A stretch of 64,000 nt of DNA from Pilatotrama ljubarskyi (GCA_022385805.1 MU277674.1:63251-127250); one strand, 5' to 3'; counted from the stretch's first letter, positions 20,118 through 33,050 are shown. Program-made: numbers and translations. The notes: generated by a model from the letters alone, not told the origin.

Positions 20118-22990
20118 ATGACGGAAACCCAGCATCACCATCGGCCTACGCTTAAGCAGGTGCGTCCTGCGTATAACGAATTGACCTATACGCAGCTCAT
20201 ACATTTCGGCGATGTTCAGAAGAACAAACCCTTCAAGTCGAAACATGCTACCAAAAGTTCTCTGAAGGAGGTCGCAAAAGGTACGTGATTCTCGGTAACA
20301 CTCATTTCCCGAATGTTCATGTGGGTATAGGACGTACCCAACGCCAGTCACCAAAGGCCCGCGCATTATCCAATGCCGCTGCGCAGCTACGGACGAACCG
20401 TCGCAATAACGCGAAGCAAGTCCAGTTAAGGAAACGCCAAAGCCTCGTGTCGGCTACGCGCATTTTCAGCGGCACAGATGGCGCGCCCCGAATCGTTGCA
20501 ATCGTTCCTCTAACGGAAGACGTGAAGGCGCGGGATGTGAGCGCAAGGCTCGCTCAGTCCATTGATGGGACGCTGGAGGAGGACCCCGCCACCGGACTGC
20601 AGAGATTGAGGTTCGCGAGACGCCTGATATATGCGCTTCCGATCTAACACGGGCAATGCAGAGCAGATCGCTTCAAGACTTCCCTGCAATTCGTTCCCCT
20701 GCAATACAGACAGATGTATGCTGCTCTAGACGCATGCAAAGTCGCCGACTACGTCGTCTTCGTTCTATCACCCAACGTTGAAGTCGACCAGTGGGGAGAC
20801 ACCCTCCTTCGTACTCTGCAAGCCCAAGGTCTTCCCGAAGTGGTGACCGTTGTTTCCTCCGACGAGCCTATGGAACCCAAAGAAAAATCCGGCATCATGA
20901 AATCGCTGCTATCCTTCATTCAGTACTTCGTGCCTAGCCAGGCCAGAGTGTACGACATGCACCACAGCTCCGACTCGCTGAACGCCGTGCGGGCCCTCTG
21001 CGAAGGAAAGCCCTCAGACGTCAAGTGGAGAGAGGGCCGATCCTGGATCCTCGGGGAGAAGGTCGACTGGGCGGATGGAACGCTAGCCGTCACAGGCGTC
21101 GTTCGTGGAATTCATCTCTCCGCCAACAAACTCATACATCTTCCGAACTTCGGCGATTTCCAGATCGCAAAGGTAAGTAATTTCGGCATCGTGAGTCAGA
21201 CAGAACGTCTGAGAGCATTTTCACAGATCATGTCCGCTCCGCTGCCTAGGCAGTCCAAGTCTGGTCACGCAGGATCCATGGATATAGAGCCGCAGCTACT
21301 CGCTGAACCCGATGAAGAAGAGGCTGACTCGCTCATCTCAAGCAACGACCCGGATGACATGGAGAACGAACAGACCTGGCCTACCGAAGAGGAGATGCAG
21401 GATGCGGCTAATGGGCTCGAGGGTTCAGAGAAGATACCAGACGCAAAGGCTGGTACGACTCCGAAGGCGGTGCGCAAGATACCCAAGGGCATGAGCGAGT
21501 ACCAGGCGGCATGGATCATCGACGAGAGCGATGAAGAGGGTGAGGATAGGGAAGATGAGGATGGCGAGGCCAACGGCGGGGAGGTAGAAATGGAGGAGGC
21601 CGAAGAGATGGTCGAGCTGCCTGCCGAGGATACCGAGATGGAGGCCGATGGCCGACGAACCGTTCAGTTCCAAGATCTCGACGATGAGGAGGAAGAGCGA
21701 CAGTGAGTGCTGCTGGCATAGTTTGGTGGCATCCGCTCACCTTCCTCTTAGATTGCAGTCTTGGCGGAATCGCAAACGCGAGGAGGAAGACGATGCTGCC
21801 TTCCCGGACGAGATCGATACCCCGCTCGACGTACCCGCTCGCACACGCTTCCAGCGTTATCGTGGTTTGCGGTCTTTCCGCACGAGCCCGTGGGATCCGT
21901 ACGAGAATCTCCCTAGGGATTATGGGCGGATATTCCAGTTCGAGGACTTCAAGCGTACCGAACGTGCTGTGAAGCGACGTGCAGAAGAGGAGGCAGGTGT
22001 TGAGGTGGGTAGCTCTCATGCCTCGTTCACGATAGGCACTGAATGAGTTTCTGATCCATAGCCTGGGACTCGTGTCACGGTCTATCTCAAGGACGTCCCT
22101 AAAGAGGCGGCGCAGGTCGTTCCAGGACGACCCTTCGTGATGTTCAGCCTCCTGCGCCACGAGCATAAGAAGACCGTCATGAACTTCACAGTCCAGCGCA
22201 ATACTGAGTATGACGGCTCCGTCCGCTCAAAGGTAACACTACACTGACCGCTCCGGTCGTGCTGTCACTTACACAAACATTATAGGACCCCCTGATCCTC
22301 TGCGTTGGTCCTCGGAGGCTGCGTGTCAATCCCATCTACAGCCAGCATCTTCGTGGCGGCGGCAAGGGTGCGAACAATGTGCACAAGTTTGAGCGGTACC
22401 TGCGCCACGGTGTCACAGCGGTGGCCACTATCTATGGGCCTGTAGTATACGGCAAGCAGCCGTGTACACTTCTAAGGGAGACAGAGGACCCACAAGGTCT
22501 GCCCTCCATTCTCCCCCCATTATTGCGCAGATGTTGACAGAATGTACAGCGCCAGAGCTGGTCGCTATGGGCAGCTTCCTCAACCCAGACACGACGCGCA
22601 TCATCGCGAAACGCATCATCTTGACGGGCCACCCCTTCAAGATCCACAAAAAGACGGCGACTATCCGGTACATGTTCTTCAACGCAGGTGCGTCGCCATT
22701 CAGACCAACTGCTGCCGCATCTCTCGCTAATTACGTCTGTTCCAGAGGACGTGGAGTACTTCAAGCCGATTCAGTTGCACACGAAGTACGGCAGGACCGG
22801 TCACATCAAGGAGTCGCTCGGTACGCACGGGTACTACAAGGCGCACTTCGACGGCCCCATCAGCCAGATGGACACCGTGTGCATGTCGCTGTACAAGAGG
22901 GTGTACCCCAAGTGGAGCGAGCTCTACAGGGAAGGCGAGGCCGCTGCTGCTGCCGATCCCGAAGACGGGGAAGATGCGATGGAAGAGTAG
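20118..22990 (+). CDS. TSR1: 40S ribosome-assembly GTPase-like factor Tsr1
   Basis: A nucleolar and cytoplasmic factor of the Bms1/Tsr1 family. It lacks GTPase activity and holds pre-40S particles in an immature state. Nine exons (20118-20280, 20331-20610, 20662-21172, 21227-21702, 21752-22004, 22062-22232, 22286-22496, 22550-22687, 22746-22990) give 815 aa. The N-terminal G-like domain has [16 protein letters not shown] and a degenerate nucleotide site. The AARP2CN region follows ([19 protein letters not shown]). An acidic linker runs over about residues 340-480. The C-terminal domain has [51 protein letters not shown] and [20 protein letters not shown]. The 53-nt intron 22497-22549 must end at TGTACAG to join Q to APELVAMGS; a nearer AG would break the frame. 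Length and domain order are as usual for Tsr1. Confidence 0.93.
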
Positions 22991-23219
22991 AGACAATGAT
23001 GTTGTATGTTTTGGATATCTTGTTGTACTGGGTTGCTTGCTGCATATGGAACCGTTCTATGCACTCGGATGAGACGTTCTGATTCAGCGCCGCGCGAGCA
23101 CTTGGATGTTTGAACCCATCGGTGATTGACATCAGCGAGGAAAAGCAGGAGAACGGTATGGTCCAGGGAGGAACGAAAGCTAAGGGTTTAGGGACGTCGG
23201 TCTGTATGTCTCGACCGGA

Positions 23220-26200
23220 TCATGGCGGCATAGTCTCTCGCCTCAGGCCAAAGCTGACAAACCGCTTGAAGTCCGAGAAGACCTCCCGCCTACCCGTCTG
23301 GTCCTGCCTTGGCGGGGTATCCGAGCCGCTCGACGGCGCACCCGTAAGCGGCGGGGAAGACAGCGCAGCCAGTAAGCTTTCTCCAGTCGACGCGCCGGGC
23401 AGCAAGTTGACTCTGCTGCTCCCTGGGCTAGTCAGGGTGGCCACCTGGCCGGGGTCCATGTCGAGGGAGGAGAGGAAGGACGTGCTCTCGAGCTCTGGCT
23501 TTGTGCTCGTGATAGTAAGGAACGAGTCGAGGAGGTCGTTCTGCTCCGACTTGGGCGTGCCCTTGAGGTCGAGGATCTTCTGGAAGTTAGAGAAAGACGC
23601 ATCACCGATGACCAGAGTATAGTTGAGGATGAAGCCCTCCGGCGGATCCTGCGAAGTACCGTTGAGCATTTTCATCACCAAGATGTACTCGAGAGACGTA
23701 CGACTGGGGTCACGATGACCTTCAGTAGTGCTTCTAGCCGAGTCGTATGTTTCGTGACGCTCTTGGTATAGCTGGATGGGGCATCATCAACAGAGGACTG
23801 GACGAGCCCGCACGCATAACTTACTTCGAACTGATCAGTGCCTCTCCGGGCACCTTCAGCAGACAAGCCTTGATGGCTTGCAAATCAATAAGGAGCTAGA
23901 CAGAGACAGTCAGAGGACATTTAAGCGAAGTCTGAGAAGAGAACCCAACCTGTTCAGCACCGATCTCCATCAACGGACGACTCTTCACGAGAGCATTCGT
24001 GAATTTCGTCAAGACAGCGCTGCAGCAGACACTTTAGTGTCCAGCACACCGCGCCAACTTATAAGAGGGTCATACTTGGCCGCCTTGTCGAAGAAGTTCC
24101 GCAGATACTTCTTCTGCTCCACAAGCGGCTTGACAGTCTCGGCTACCTCCTCAATTGTCTTGACGAGTGGATCGACGTAAGTGGATTGCCCGCTGACGTG
24201 CTTCACGGTCGCCCACGGAGTACGCGAGAGAGTCGTGAACGCAGGATCGCAGGCAGCGTCCAGCTCTCGAAGCATCACGAGTATAGCAGCAGAAATCGCG
24301 CTAGCACGATTCACTCTCAACACGTCTCACAGAACGCACGGACGACGCGAAGACCGACCTGACAAAGAGGTCGCGCTCCTCCTGCAGGGTGATCTTCTCC
24401 TTGAAAGCCTCGTCACACTTGTCGCGTATATTCTCCTCCAGCTCGAGCGCTGTTGTCTGGCAGTAGTCTGCGGTGTTTATGAGTGTGCACGCGTTCTTGA
24501 GTTCGGTGACGTCGTAGCGAGTGTCCATAGACTTCCTGCTGAGCGCAGAAGGTCTGCAAGAAAGGTTAGTATGTTTATCTGGCTATGTCAGGTAATATCA
24601 CTTTTTCAAACTCGCCACGAGCACCTCTTCTGCAATATGCATAAGGATTTACATCTGCTGACGATATCCGCCTCCGGACGCACCAGCATAGATCCGAAGC
24701 CACTTCTTGAACAGCCCACAGAGGTCGTAAAGCGGTTGGCCGGTGAAGAGCTTCGCACACTGATCTAGTGTCTGAGCGTAGAAGTAGAACAGCTCGGTGG
24801 AAGATGGGAGCACGAGGACAGGGGGAGCGCCATCGTCCGAGGCACTCGACGTGTTGGTGGCTTCCAAGGACGAACGTGACTTGGGGCCTCGATATTGCGC
24901 GAGCATATCTGAAAGGACTCTGTATACGAATTGTGATAATGAGCCGCTGCACGGGACAGAGGAGCGCCTGTGCGTACTTGTCTTGGGCGTCGATGTATAC
25001 ACCCATGTGAGGCTCAAATGCTGAAGTTATGGGCTTCAGAGGGCGTGTTGCGTTTGGAGGAGTCGTCGCCTTGAGTAGCTCGCGTGCCTAGAGGTCCCAG
25101 GCTTGTACTGCCGTTCTAAGAGTGTACATCACGGCGCTGACTCACCGAGGTACCAAACTTCCTCGTGATGGATGATTCGAACTCCATGGTCTCCTGCAGG
25201 GTATCCAGGAGCTGCTTGACGGTGAGCTTGGACCCTGCCTTCGACAACAGTGCCGTCATGTCATCTCTGTGTCAATATTATCAGATATGTGCACAGAAGT
25301 CGTCTGACATAGCGTATACCTAGTGATTTCGATGAACTTGGCCGTTAAGAACCAGCCGACTTTCCACTCTGCAGGGAACACCCTCCCCTGTTCTGTCTCA
25401 TGGGTCTGCAGAAGACGGCGGAACCAAGCGAAGCGCCTGGAGAGATTGTCAAGCTGGCCCGCTTCGTCCGTCGCACGGAAAATGCGCCGGTACTCCTTGA
25501 GCTCGAGCGCTACATAGCGGTCGATGAACTGAGTGCGGACGTCTGGGCCCAGGACGTCGACCACCAGACATGCATCTGCAACTACTGAGGGCTTGATGGG
25601 CCTAGCGGGGTCCTGCACGTAGCTATGGGGAGAGCTTTGAGTGGGGTCCATGCGGCGGAGAAGGCTGCAAGACTTACAACTTGTCCCAGTCAGCATCGAT
25701 CATGGCGCGCAGTTCTGTCTGAATCTCTTGAACGCGCCGCCACAACTGCGATATCCTGTGAACGGATAGTAGAGGCTTGAAGGAGGCACCGATTTGCTTC
25801 ACAGCCTAATATCGAGCTGCATGGTCACAATAACGGTCATTTACTCCAGAACGATAACGAACCGCGAGTGATTGCACTATGTCATGGTACTTGCGCTCCT
25901 TGATCTGGTCTTCGAGCTGACTCAATGCGTTCACTGCCGACCAACGGTAAGGTATTAACACTTGCAGACGAGTAGACCCTGCATACCTAGCATCTGCAGT
26001 CTCTTGAGAGTCGTCATGCTCAGGATGAGGTTCTTCTTCGCCAAGTCGAGGACTTGGATCTCCTTGGTGATGTTACGCACGACAGCCTCCGACTCTGTTG
26101 CTTTCTCGCGTATACGAGACATCTGTCCTAGCAGATCCTATTACCCACGCCAAGCAAACAGCTTCTTGAATTGGGTGCCAGGGAACGTCATGAACCTGCA

Positions 26201-26596
26201 TACGACTCACTGATATCATCTCCTGAATGAGCTGCATTCTGCTTGGGTCTTGATCCTTTCGCAGTTCTTCACGTAGCGAGTCTATCTCACTCTTAAGTGC
26301 GCGCTCATTCTCGGCAAGACGGGCCTGAACAGCTTCAAGCTGTCCGAGTGCGGCCTCTACAGAACGCGGCACACGGTCAAGGGCTTGAGAGAACAGTACA
26401 GAGGTCATTACGCACCGTCCGGGAAGTAGTCATTCAATACCGCAATCGGGTTGAAGTCGTTGGTGAGCTTCTCCAGCGGGTCGGTGTCACCGCGAGAGTG
26501 CAAGTCCAAGATGCGCTCTATGGACAGTATGAGCTCCGGGGGTAGCTCATCCTCCCTCAGTCTGAACGCTGGCATGGAGAGGCGGTTTGCTTCCAT
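23220..26596 (-). CDS. VPS53: GARP/EARP tethering-complex subunit Vps53
   Basis: A subunit of the Golgi-associated retrograde tether, which captures endosome-derived vesicles at the trans-Golgi with Vps51, Vps52 and Vps54. Exon 1 runs 26596-26416, with DFNPIAVLNDYFPD at the usual N-terminal place. Splicing 26415-26357 (59 nt) restores FPDEAALGQLEAVQARLAEN; an earlier AG would give an improbable 32-nt intron. Long coiled helices follow (SRIREKATESEAVVRNITKE), then VLDLAKKNLILSMTTLKRLQ, the conserved mid-region FRRLLQTHETEQGRVFPAEW, and the C-terminal domain with PPEGFILNYTLVIGDASFSN. More than ten short exons are evident; I did not fix every junction. The tail after DLKGTPKSE is Ser/Thr-rich. 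It is divergent from the next gene over 240 bp. The identification rests on matches along the whole length. Confidence 0.9.
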
Positions 26597-26836
26597 GACG
26601 GCGACGAGATCCTCAAGTGTACGCTGTGAGCTCTTCGTCCGTAATCTTCGTAATGTATGAAGCGCAGCCGTCGCGTCGGTGGGCGGGAGTCAAGCCGTCA
26701 CCGTCATTCGAATTCAGTCGGGAGTCCGGATAGGGCGCGTCCGGCGCTCCGATCAAAGCGGGATCATGAGCGCTTGTTATGGGCGCCCCGTTGCGGCGGC
26801 AATTTCCTTTCTTAGAACTTCTTGCCTCTGTCCTCC

Positions 26837-28749
26837 ATGACGCTCGGTCCCCCGCCTTCGGCTGCAGGACCGTCTGGGAGCGCGCCAGCTGCGCAAGCCG
26901 CCGGAGGCGTCGCACAGACGGCTCCGAGCGCGCAACACGCGACTCCTGCGGCGGACACTTCTTCCGCCGCTGCTCCTGGTCCGTCTGTCTCGACCGGACC
27001 CTACACAAGCCAGTTTTCGGTGCAGCCGCAGCCCGCATCGCGCCCATACTATGCGCAGCCTGGTCCAAGTGCATACCCTGCTAGCTATTCTGCCAATCCT
27101 TCATACTCCGGTGCGCCGCAACAGACCGCTCAGCATCATACCGCCGGCCGCTATCCTGCGCATACGAGCTACTACTCTCAGCAACCACAGACTCAGGGCG
27201 CGTCCCAAGGACAGACAGGGACGTACTCCTACTACAACTACCCTCAGAACGCGTGGGCGAACACGTGGAATACTGGCGCATACCAGTACGGACCCGGGGG
27301 CGGCTTCTCTTACTCATACGCGCAGTCTGCACCTCAACAACCTCCCCCTCAGGCTACCCAGACTGCCCCGCCCCAACAGACCGAACAACCTCCCGCGATT
27401 CCTACGAAACGGAAGCCACCTACTCCTACTCCTTCCCCGTCCCCATCTCCTCCGCCAGAGTACCACAAAGACTGGGATGCGATCATCAAGTCTTTCTTGT
27501 CCACAATCGGCTTCTCACAAACTCTGCGAGGGTTCGAAGCGGACATGCTCGTACTGAACCCTGATCACGAGCGTAAAAAGGTTCCGGCGGCGCTAGGAGA
27601 GCTTATGAAGGACCTTCTGGTACGCCAAGTGTTTGTGAGTATGCCCAGTCATCGCTGAGGGCGTGTATTTCATGTAGAAACTGGGCCAGGTCAAGCCAGA
27701 AGAGGGAGAAAACCAAGCGCAAGAACGTCCACTCGAAGAGCGTAAACTGGACTACGTGCATCTAGCAAACGGCGCGCAGCCGCGGTCGCAGACGTCAGTA
27801 AGTTTGTCTGTACCGCCTCCCTTCCATCACCTCTAATGCGCACGATCATAATAGATCACCAGGGACATATCTCGCTTCCTGGCACAAAACCGCGCCAGAA
27901 ATGACGCGTCGAACCGGAATGAGTTTCTGCTTTCTCTGGCCGAGAAGCGCAGGCGGCTGAATGAGAACGGTGACTCCGCCTCCTCCGAGCCCTTAGTGTC
28001 ATGTGCGCGGACGGACGCGAAGACCCAGAACAGAGACCTGCAGATGAAGTATGACATCGCAAAAAACGAAGATGGACCGCTGCGCCGGACTCTGAAAAGC
28101 GGCGCAGCGGTGGCATCTACGTCTAAAGCAGCCGCAGACAGTGCCGCTACGTCGGTGCAGGACTACCCTAGCGCAGAGAGGTATCCAGCGCTCGGCGAAC
28201 GCCTACAGAACGTCGAGAAGCACTTGTCGATCCGTTATGGTGAGCTTATGCTGGATTGCATTCGGACTCGGACTAACCCTTGCACAGTACCATCACCTCC
28301 CCGGTCTTTGCTAGACAGGTTGAAGTATCTAGAAGACCATATCATCCATTTGGAGAAGGAATATCCTCCATGGGCCGCCCTTCACTTCAATCAACCCAAC
28401 CGCGGGGTAAGGATATCAGAGGAACACACACATCATCTGCACCGCTGCTCACGGCGCAATTATCTAGTGGCCTCCTCCACCAAGGCCGACGCCGATCATT
28501 GTTCCCTCCCACTTGACCTCATCCAACGTACAAAATTCCGCACAACCCGCAACTTCAGGCACTCCAGGTGCATCATCGTCAGCCAATACCGGACAAGCCA
28601 CACCCGTCACTTCAACGGAAGCGACGGACGGCGTTGCCAAGAAAGGGAAACAAGGACGTACTGCAAAGTCGAGTTTGCATAGGGCTGTCATGGAGAGGCT
28701 GGAGGTACAGAAAGCCATCCAGGATCTTACGGGTGGGGACGGTGGATGA
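26837..28749 (+). CDS. Uncharacterised Pro/Gln/Tyr-rich protein with C-terminal coiled coil
   Basis: Exons 26837-27634, 27678-27797, 27855-28239, 28288-28406 and 28468-28749 give 567 aa. The first 200 residues are a low-complexity Ala/Gln/Tyr/Pro region (for example YPAHTSYYSQQPQTQG), followed by a Pro run and then the ordered block KDWDAIIKSFLSTIGFSQTL. A helical section follows with ITRDISRFLAQNRARND. The conserved-looking core near the end has RLQNVEKHLSIRY, LLDRLKYLEDHIIHLEKEYP and PWAALHFNQPNRGWPPPPRP. That core recalls the coiled part of MBIP1, a metazoan ATAC-complex subunit, but the likeness is weak and I give no function. The last exon ends with a short helix (HRAVMERLEVQKAIQDL). All five junctions keep phase. 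The prion-like N-terminus suggests a nuclear or RNA-linked protein, which is inference. Confidence 0.65.
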
Positions 28750-28833
28750 GAATGTATGGCAGAGGCTCATGTGTTCTTGAATTGACGGACCAGTTTTTGG
28801 CGACATAAAGCGCACTGGGCGGATCATCACAAC

Positions 28834-28920
28834 GCCCGCCTAGCTCAATCGGATAGAGCGTCAGACTCTTAGGCTTAGCGGGTGATCTGAAGGCTGCGAG
28901 TTCGACCCTCGCGGTGGGCT
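28834..28920 (+). tRNA. tRNA-Lys(CTT) with a 13-nt intron
   Basis: The acceptor arms GCCCGCC (28834-28840) and GGTGGGC (28913-28919) pair with one G-T wobble. The D stem GCTC/GAGC, anticodon stem TCAGA/TCTGA and T arm GCGAG-TTCGACC-CTCGC are all intact. The anticodon loop is CTCTTA plus A once the intron 28872-28884 is removed. The intron lies directly after position 37, the canonical eukaryotic site, and the anticodon is CTT (28868-28870), so it reads AAG lysine codons. A run of five T at about 28924-28928 is the Pol III terminator. Confidence 0.93.
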
Positions 28921-30122
28921 AGTGTTTTTCTCTTTTGTGAGACTGAATTCGCTTGATGCATCTTTTTACGGCAATTTCCTACCTTTGAAGGCACATCGAC
29001 TGCAACCTCTCTTCCCCTAGTCTCCCTCTTTCACGCGACTGCCCCCGACGAGGATGCGTCGGGGCGATCTGGGGCACCGCCACCCTGTCAATAAAGGAGT
29101 TGCCATATTGGGTAACACGTGGGGTAAGAAAGGCGCTGCAGTCCCTGCACGCCCGCTGAGAATGATCCTTACGGTTGGGGTCAACAAGGGAGGACCGTGA
29201 TGAGTACGTAGTACACATGAACTGTTACGATAGTCTAGACGGCTGCACTCAGGCTCCAGGACTACACAATGTGTAGCATACGCTACGACCCTGACGCCGG
29301 CCCTCTTCATTGTCTCTCAAAGCGAGGTCTATGGGAGTATGCTGCTTACTGGCCGCCAGCATCACGTTGCGATCCCGCACATTACTGGAGCCATGGACAT
29401 GAACTTGAACTTGGTAGATTGGAATTTGGAATCTGGTAGACCTGGAGTCACCATTTGGAGCTGCGAGCATTTAAGGGATGGGTATTGGTGCCATCCTTTC
29501 CTGATGGTTGCCACCTCTTGGTGATCATGGGCTGCCTTCTACACTTGCTTATTGCTCTTGAAGTGACTAGCATCATCGCAATATTGTCGAGGAGAGTGTG
29601 CAGCGGCCCAGCAACTCATATCCACTATGCTGTCCATGTCCCAGATATGACATTCAAGTTTAACATTACTATCGTCGAGCTGCATCAACAATGTGAACGA
29701 GGACTCCCCTTGACAACTACTGTATTATACAGTTGGACAAGATGCAATGCATGTGCTATGGCATTTGTACTTCCTTCGAGTCGGAGAGAGCAGGCTATAT
29801 GTACTTTAGGGAGAGCCGACTTATTAAACCGCCGAGCCCTCCGCGCAGCCCAGACGCCGGGTTCAGCCACTGTTCCACGTGGCATGCTGCCATAAACGGG
29901 CAATGCCATCAATCTGTCCAGTCTCCTATCCTGTGGCGGTGCGCACGGTCGTGGGTTGATACGCCGAATGATCCAGGGATCATTCTCAACGTGGCTAGAT
30001 CGATTAATACTGAACGGCGACAGGCGCATTGAAATGGTAACCGCCCGCCGTTCGACCCGCATATTCTGACCTTCTCCCTCGACGCCCATCTCCCTCTGAC
30101 TTCCCCGCACATTCCATACGCA
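28921..30122. other. Intergenic, no gene seen
   Basis: After the Pol III terminator this 1.2 kb has only short ORFs on both strands, with compositions unlike the neighbouring genes. I found no splice chain, repeat or RNA gene. The last part must contain the ATG3 promoter. Confidence 0.5.
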
Positions 30123-31696
30123 ATGCACACGATACAAGTATGTCGCCGTACTTGACGTTATAAAGGAGTTCTCACTGATCCTGTCGGGCGGGTTAGCAAC
30201 AATACTGGGCGGTTCGCGAATACCTCAGTCCCGTACGCCACCCTTCCTCTGCGCGACCGGCGGGCGACTGGACGTGGCTAACGACTTTACACAGGTGCTG
30301 AAGGAGAGCAAGTTTAAGGAGCATGGTCGGATAACACCCGGTGTGTTGGGATCACGTCCTATGAGTGCTCCGAATGCTAACGTCCAGTCGCAGAGGAGTT
30401 CGTCGCGGCGGGCGACTTCCTGACATACAAGTTCCCCGTGTGGACATGGTACGTTCCTCACTCTGACTGCTCAGCGAGGTAGTCGTATCCTCAACGCGTA
30501 TCCGCGGCTTAGGGAGAAGGGCGATCCATCCAAGGCGCGCGACTACCTCCCCTCCGATAAGCAATACCTCCTCACGCGAGGTGTGCCATGCCTGCGACGC
30601 GCGACCGCACTCGCGTACACGGACGCGGACGAAGACGCAGAGCGCCTCCTCTCCTTCGGAGACCTCTCCTCGACCGGCAACGAGGCAGACGAGTGGGTCG
30701 AGACGCATGCGGGGCGGCCAGCCGCGCAGGATTCAGTCGCGCACGCGGGCGAGATCGACGACATCCCAGACGTGGACGACGGTGAGGGTGATGTCTCGGT
30801 CGCGATGGGCGGGCTGTCGCTTGGCGACAAGAGCGCAGCAGAGATTCCGGACATGGACGAGATCCCAGATATGGAGGAGGACGACCTCGAGGCGGGCGAC
30901 GAGGCGACTGCGGCGCCCAAGGCGAGCGCTGGGCCGACGAGGGGCATTGTAACTGCCGAGTGAGTGGTGCTTTGCATGTGGCTACGGGTGCGGGCGACAG
31001 GCTCATGCGTGACGATCATAGCGAGGTGGGGGTGGCCAAAGACAACCTGCTGCAAGTACGCACGTATGATGTTATGATCACGTACGACAAGTACTACCAG
31101 ACGCCTCGCATCTGGCTCATTGGATACGATGAGGTGCGTAATCGCTTCCCAACAGCTCACGCCCCGCCTCCCTGCTCCAAGGCTCGCTCCCTGCTACTTC
31201 CTACTCCATACCTACTCCATAATTATATACCCTGTCCGTGGATCTTCTTACTGACCTCTTCTCGCCTTCCCCACCACAGAATGGCACTCCCCTCACGCCC
31301 TCACAAATATTCCAAGACGTCTCCGCAGACCACGCGTTCAAGACAGTCACGATCGAGGCGTTTCCACACTCGTCCTCGCTCCAAGCGGCATCCGTGCACC
31401 CCTGCAAGCACGCGAGCGTGATGAAGAAGGTTATCGAGCGCATGAATCAGGGCGTCATCGAGGAGCAGCAAGCCGCGCGCAAGGCCGGCGGCGCCACCAC
31501 CCCCAAGGACAGCAAGCAGAAGAAGTGGCTGTTCCGCCGGGCGAGCGGGAACGGCAAGGACGACAAGGCGGCCGCGGCTGCTGGGGGCGACGACGAGATC
31601 GAGGGCATGCGCGTCGACTTTTACCTCGTCGTGTTCCTCAAGTTCATCGCCTCCATCGTGCCCACGATCGAGGTCGACTCGACGACGGCGTTCTGA
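30123..31696 (+). CDS. ATG3: Autophagy E2-like enzyme Atg3
   Basis: The E2-like enzyme that takes Atg8 from Atg7 and transfers it to phosphatidylethanolamine during autophagosome growth. Seven exons (30123-30137, 30197-30232, 30295-30340, 30394-30448, 30513-30959, 31022-31133, 31280-31696) give 375 aa. The N-terminal amphipathic start ([19 protein letters not shown]) continues to [20 protein letters not shown] long acidic flexible region with repeated DIPDVDD-like pieces follows. The E2 fold has [20 protein letters not shown] and the catalytic Cys279 in [13 protein letters not shown]. The end is [19 protein letters not shown]. The first exon codes for only five residues. An insert with [13 protein letters not shown] lies between the HPC helix and the last strand, as in other basidiomycetes. 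Confidence 0.95.
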
Positions 31697-31999
31697 GTGC
31701 GCCTCAGAGTCACTCCGGCGGTCAAACATGCACGCGCAGGATACCGATCGTTGGAGGTTCTGTAGTGGGCGGAGACTAGAAACAATGGAATATGATACCT
31801 GGGACCGTATGCATATCTTGTTTGCCAGAGGTTTTGTACTGTTATGTAAATCACGCAATGTATAACGAACGTTCACGATCATGAGGTCCATTCCATCAAC
31901 AAACGCTCCTCGTACATACAACATGTGGAGACGTGCGAGAGAGGCCCAGCAGCGGGCATAGCAGAGTACACGCAAGAGACGGACTCACCCGGATGGGCG
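31697..31999. other. Tail-to-tail intergenic region
   Basis: 303 bp between the ends of ATG3 and the Yippee gene. It is probably both 3' UTRs, and nothing else is visible. Confidence 0.5.
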
Positions 32000-32648
32000 T
32001 CAGTCCGCTAGCTTCCAGCTGTTCTCCTTCACGAGCTTCTCTTGCTCGAGGAGATACTTGCCTTCATAAGACTCCAGGATTCAGCTCACGGCCAGGGGCT
32101 CGATACCAACTGCTCGTACCTTCCTTGTACTTCTGTGACTGGTCGGAAGCCTTGTGATAGTACCAGCCCATACGGTCATTGCACCCCATGCAGTACACGT
32201 CCGCAACGGTGTGTACGCCCGTCCTACACAGGACCGGAAAGGAGCGGCCGTTGGTCAGTATCATTTGGCACCTACGGCTGAAGGGGTGGCATGGAGAGGG
32301 CGATGCTCACAAGAGCGGACGGTCTTCCCGCTTGCCCATCTTCAGGTTGACAGCCGAGTGCATCAAGCTGAACCGAACGTCGGTGAGAGACCAGAGCCAG
32401 CCCGCTGTCGAGACTTGGGGACCTACTAGCCACGGCCGTCCCGGCCTGAGAAGGCCTTGCTGATTAGCTCGTCCTGGAGAGCCTGGATACACAGAGACCT
32501 ATCAGGACATGTCCTATCCACGAGGCAGGAGTATACGTACTATGACCGCGGCACATTGCGCGCATGAGAAGGTGGGGTGATCGAGGAAGGTGGTGATAAC
32601 CTTGGACTTGGTGTCGGAGGTCGGGGACGTGGTCTGACTGCTAGCCAT
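32000..32648 (-). CDS. Yippee-like zinc-binding protein
   Basis: A small protein of the Yippee (YPEL) family, a conserved zinc-binding beta fold related to cereblon and Mis18 domains. Members are linked to cell division and, in fungi, to conidiation and stress, but no reaction is known. Five exons (32648-32541, 32482-32427, 32367-32311, 32223-32120, 32061-32000) give 128 aa. The zinc ligands Cys29/Cys32 (FSCAQCAAVI) and Cys85/Cys88 (VYCMGCNDRMGWYY) stand in the exact CX2C-X52-CX2C spacing of the family. Between them are LQDELISKAFSGRDGRGYL and SAVNLKMGKREDRPLLTG. The SQKYKEGKYLLEQEKL ending is typical. The exon 2 donor is TA|GTAGGT, without which a stop would follow at once. The length is normal. 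Confidence 0.93.
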
Positions 32649-33050
32649 GGTCACAGCGGGTCTTTCTAAACAATGAACTTGCTGTGTCAGAAAACGAAGG
32701 CGAGCAGGGCATGCCCAGAGATATCGCCCCTCTGGGCTTGTGGTAGCAGAGTGCTGTCCATATAGCGGAACCACAGCTCGGTGTAATGGGAAGTTGGAGA
32801 GTAGGGTTAGGGTCGCCGACTAGATGATCAAAGCTCGGCTACTTATAACAATACTGTACGCTCTTGAACCCTGACATACGTGCGCACAGCCCTGCACGTC
32901 AGTCGGTCTCGAAGGAGGGATTGAGAAGGCTGCTGCAATCCATAGCATGAAACATAGCAAGGTGAGAGTATACATGACGGAGAAGGAACATACTGCATCC
33001 CAAGAGACAACACTGAACACTCAAACACGTCCGACCGGTACCCATCCCTC
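32649..33050. promoter_or_regulatory. Upstream region of the Yippee gene
   Basis: 402 bp between the Yippee start and the LYAR stop, with both genes on the minus strand. It must hold the Yippee promoter and the LYAR 3' UTR. I see no clear core element. Confidence 0.35.

Noticed and set aside
22497..22530. A 34-nt intron in TSR1 ending at GCGCAG
   Set aside because: It puts the downstream exon out of frame. The acceptor at 22549 gives 53 nt and the conserved [10 protein letters not shown].
26384..26415. A 32-nt intron in VPS53
   Set aside because: A later AG (26357) gives a normal 59-nt intron and the better family sequence FPDEAALGQL.
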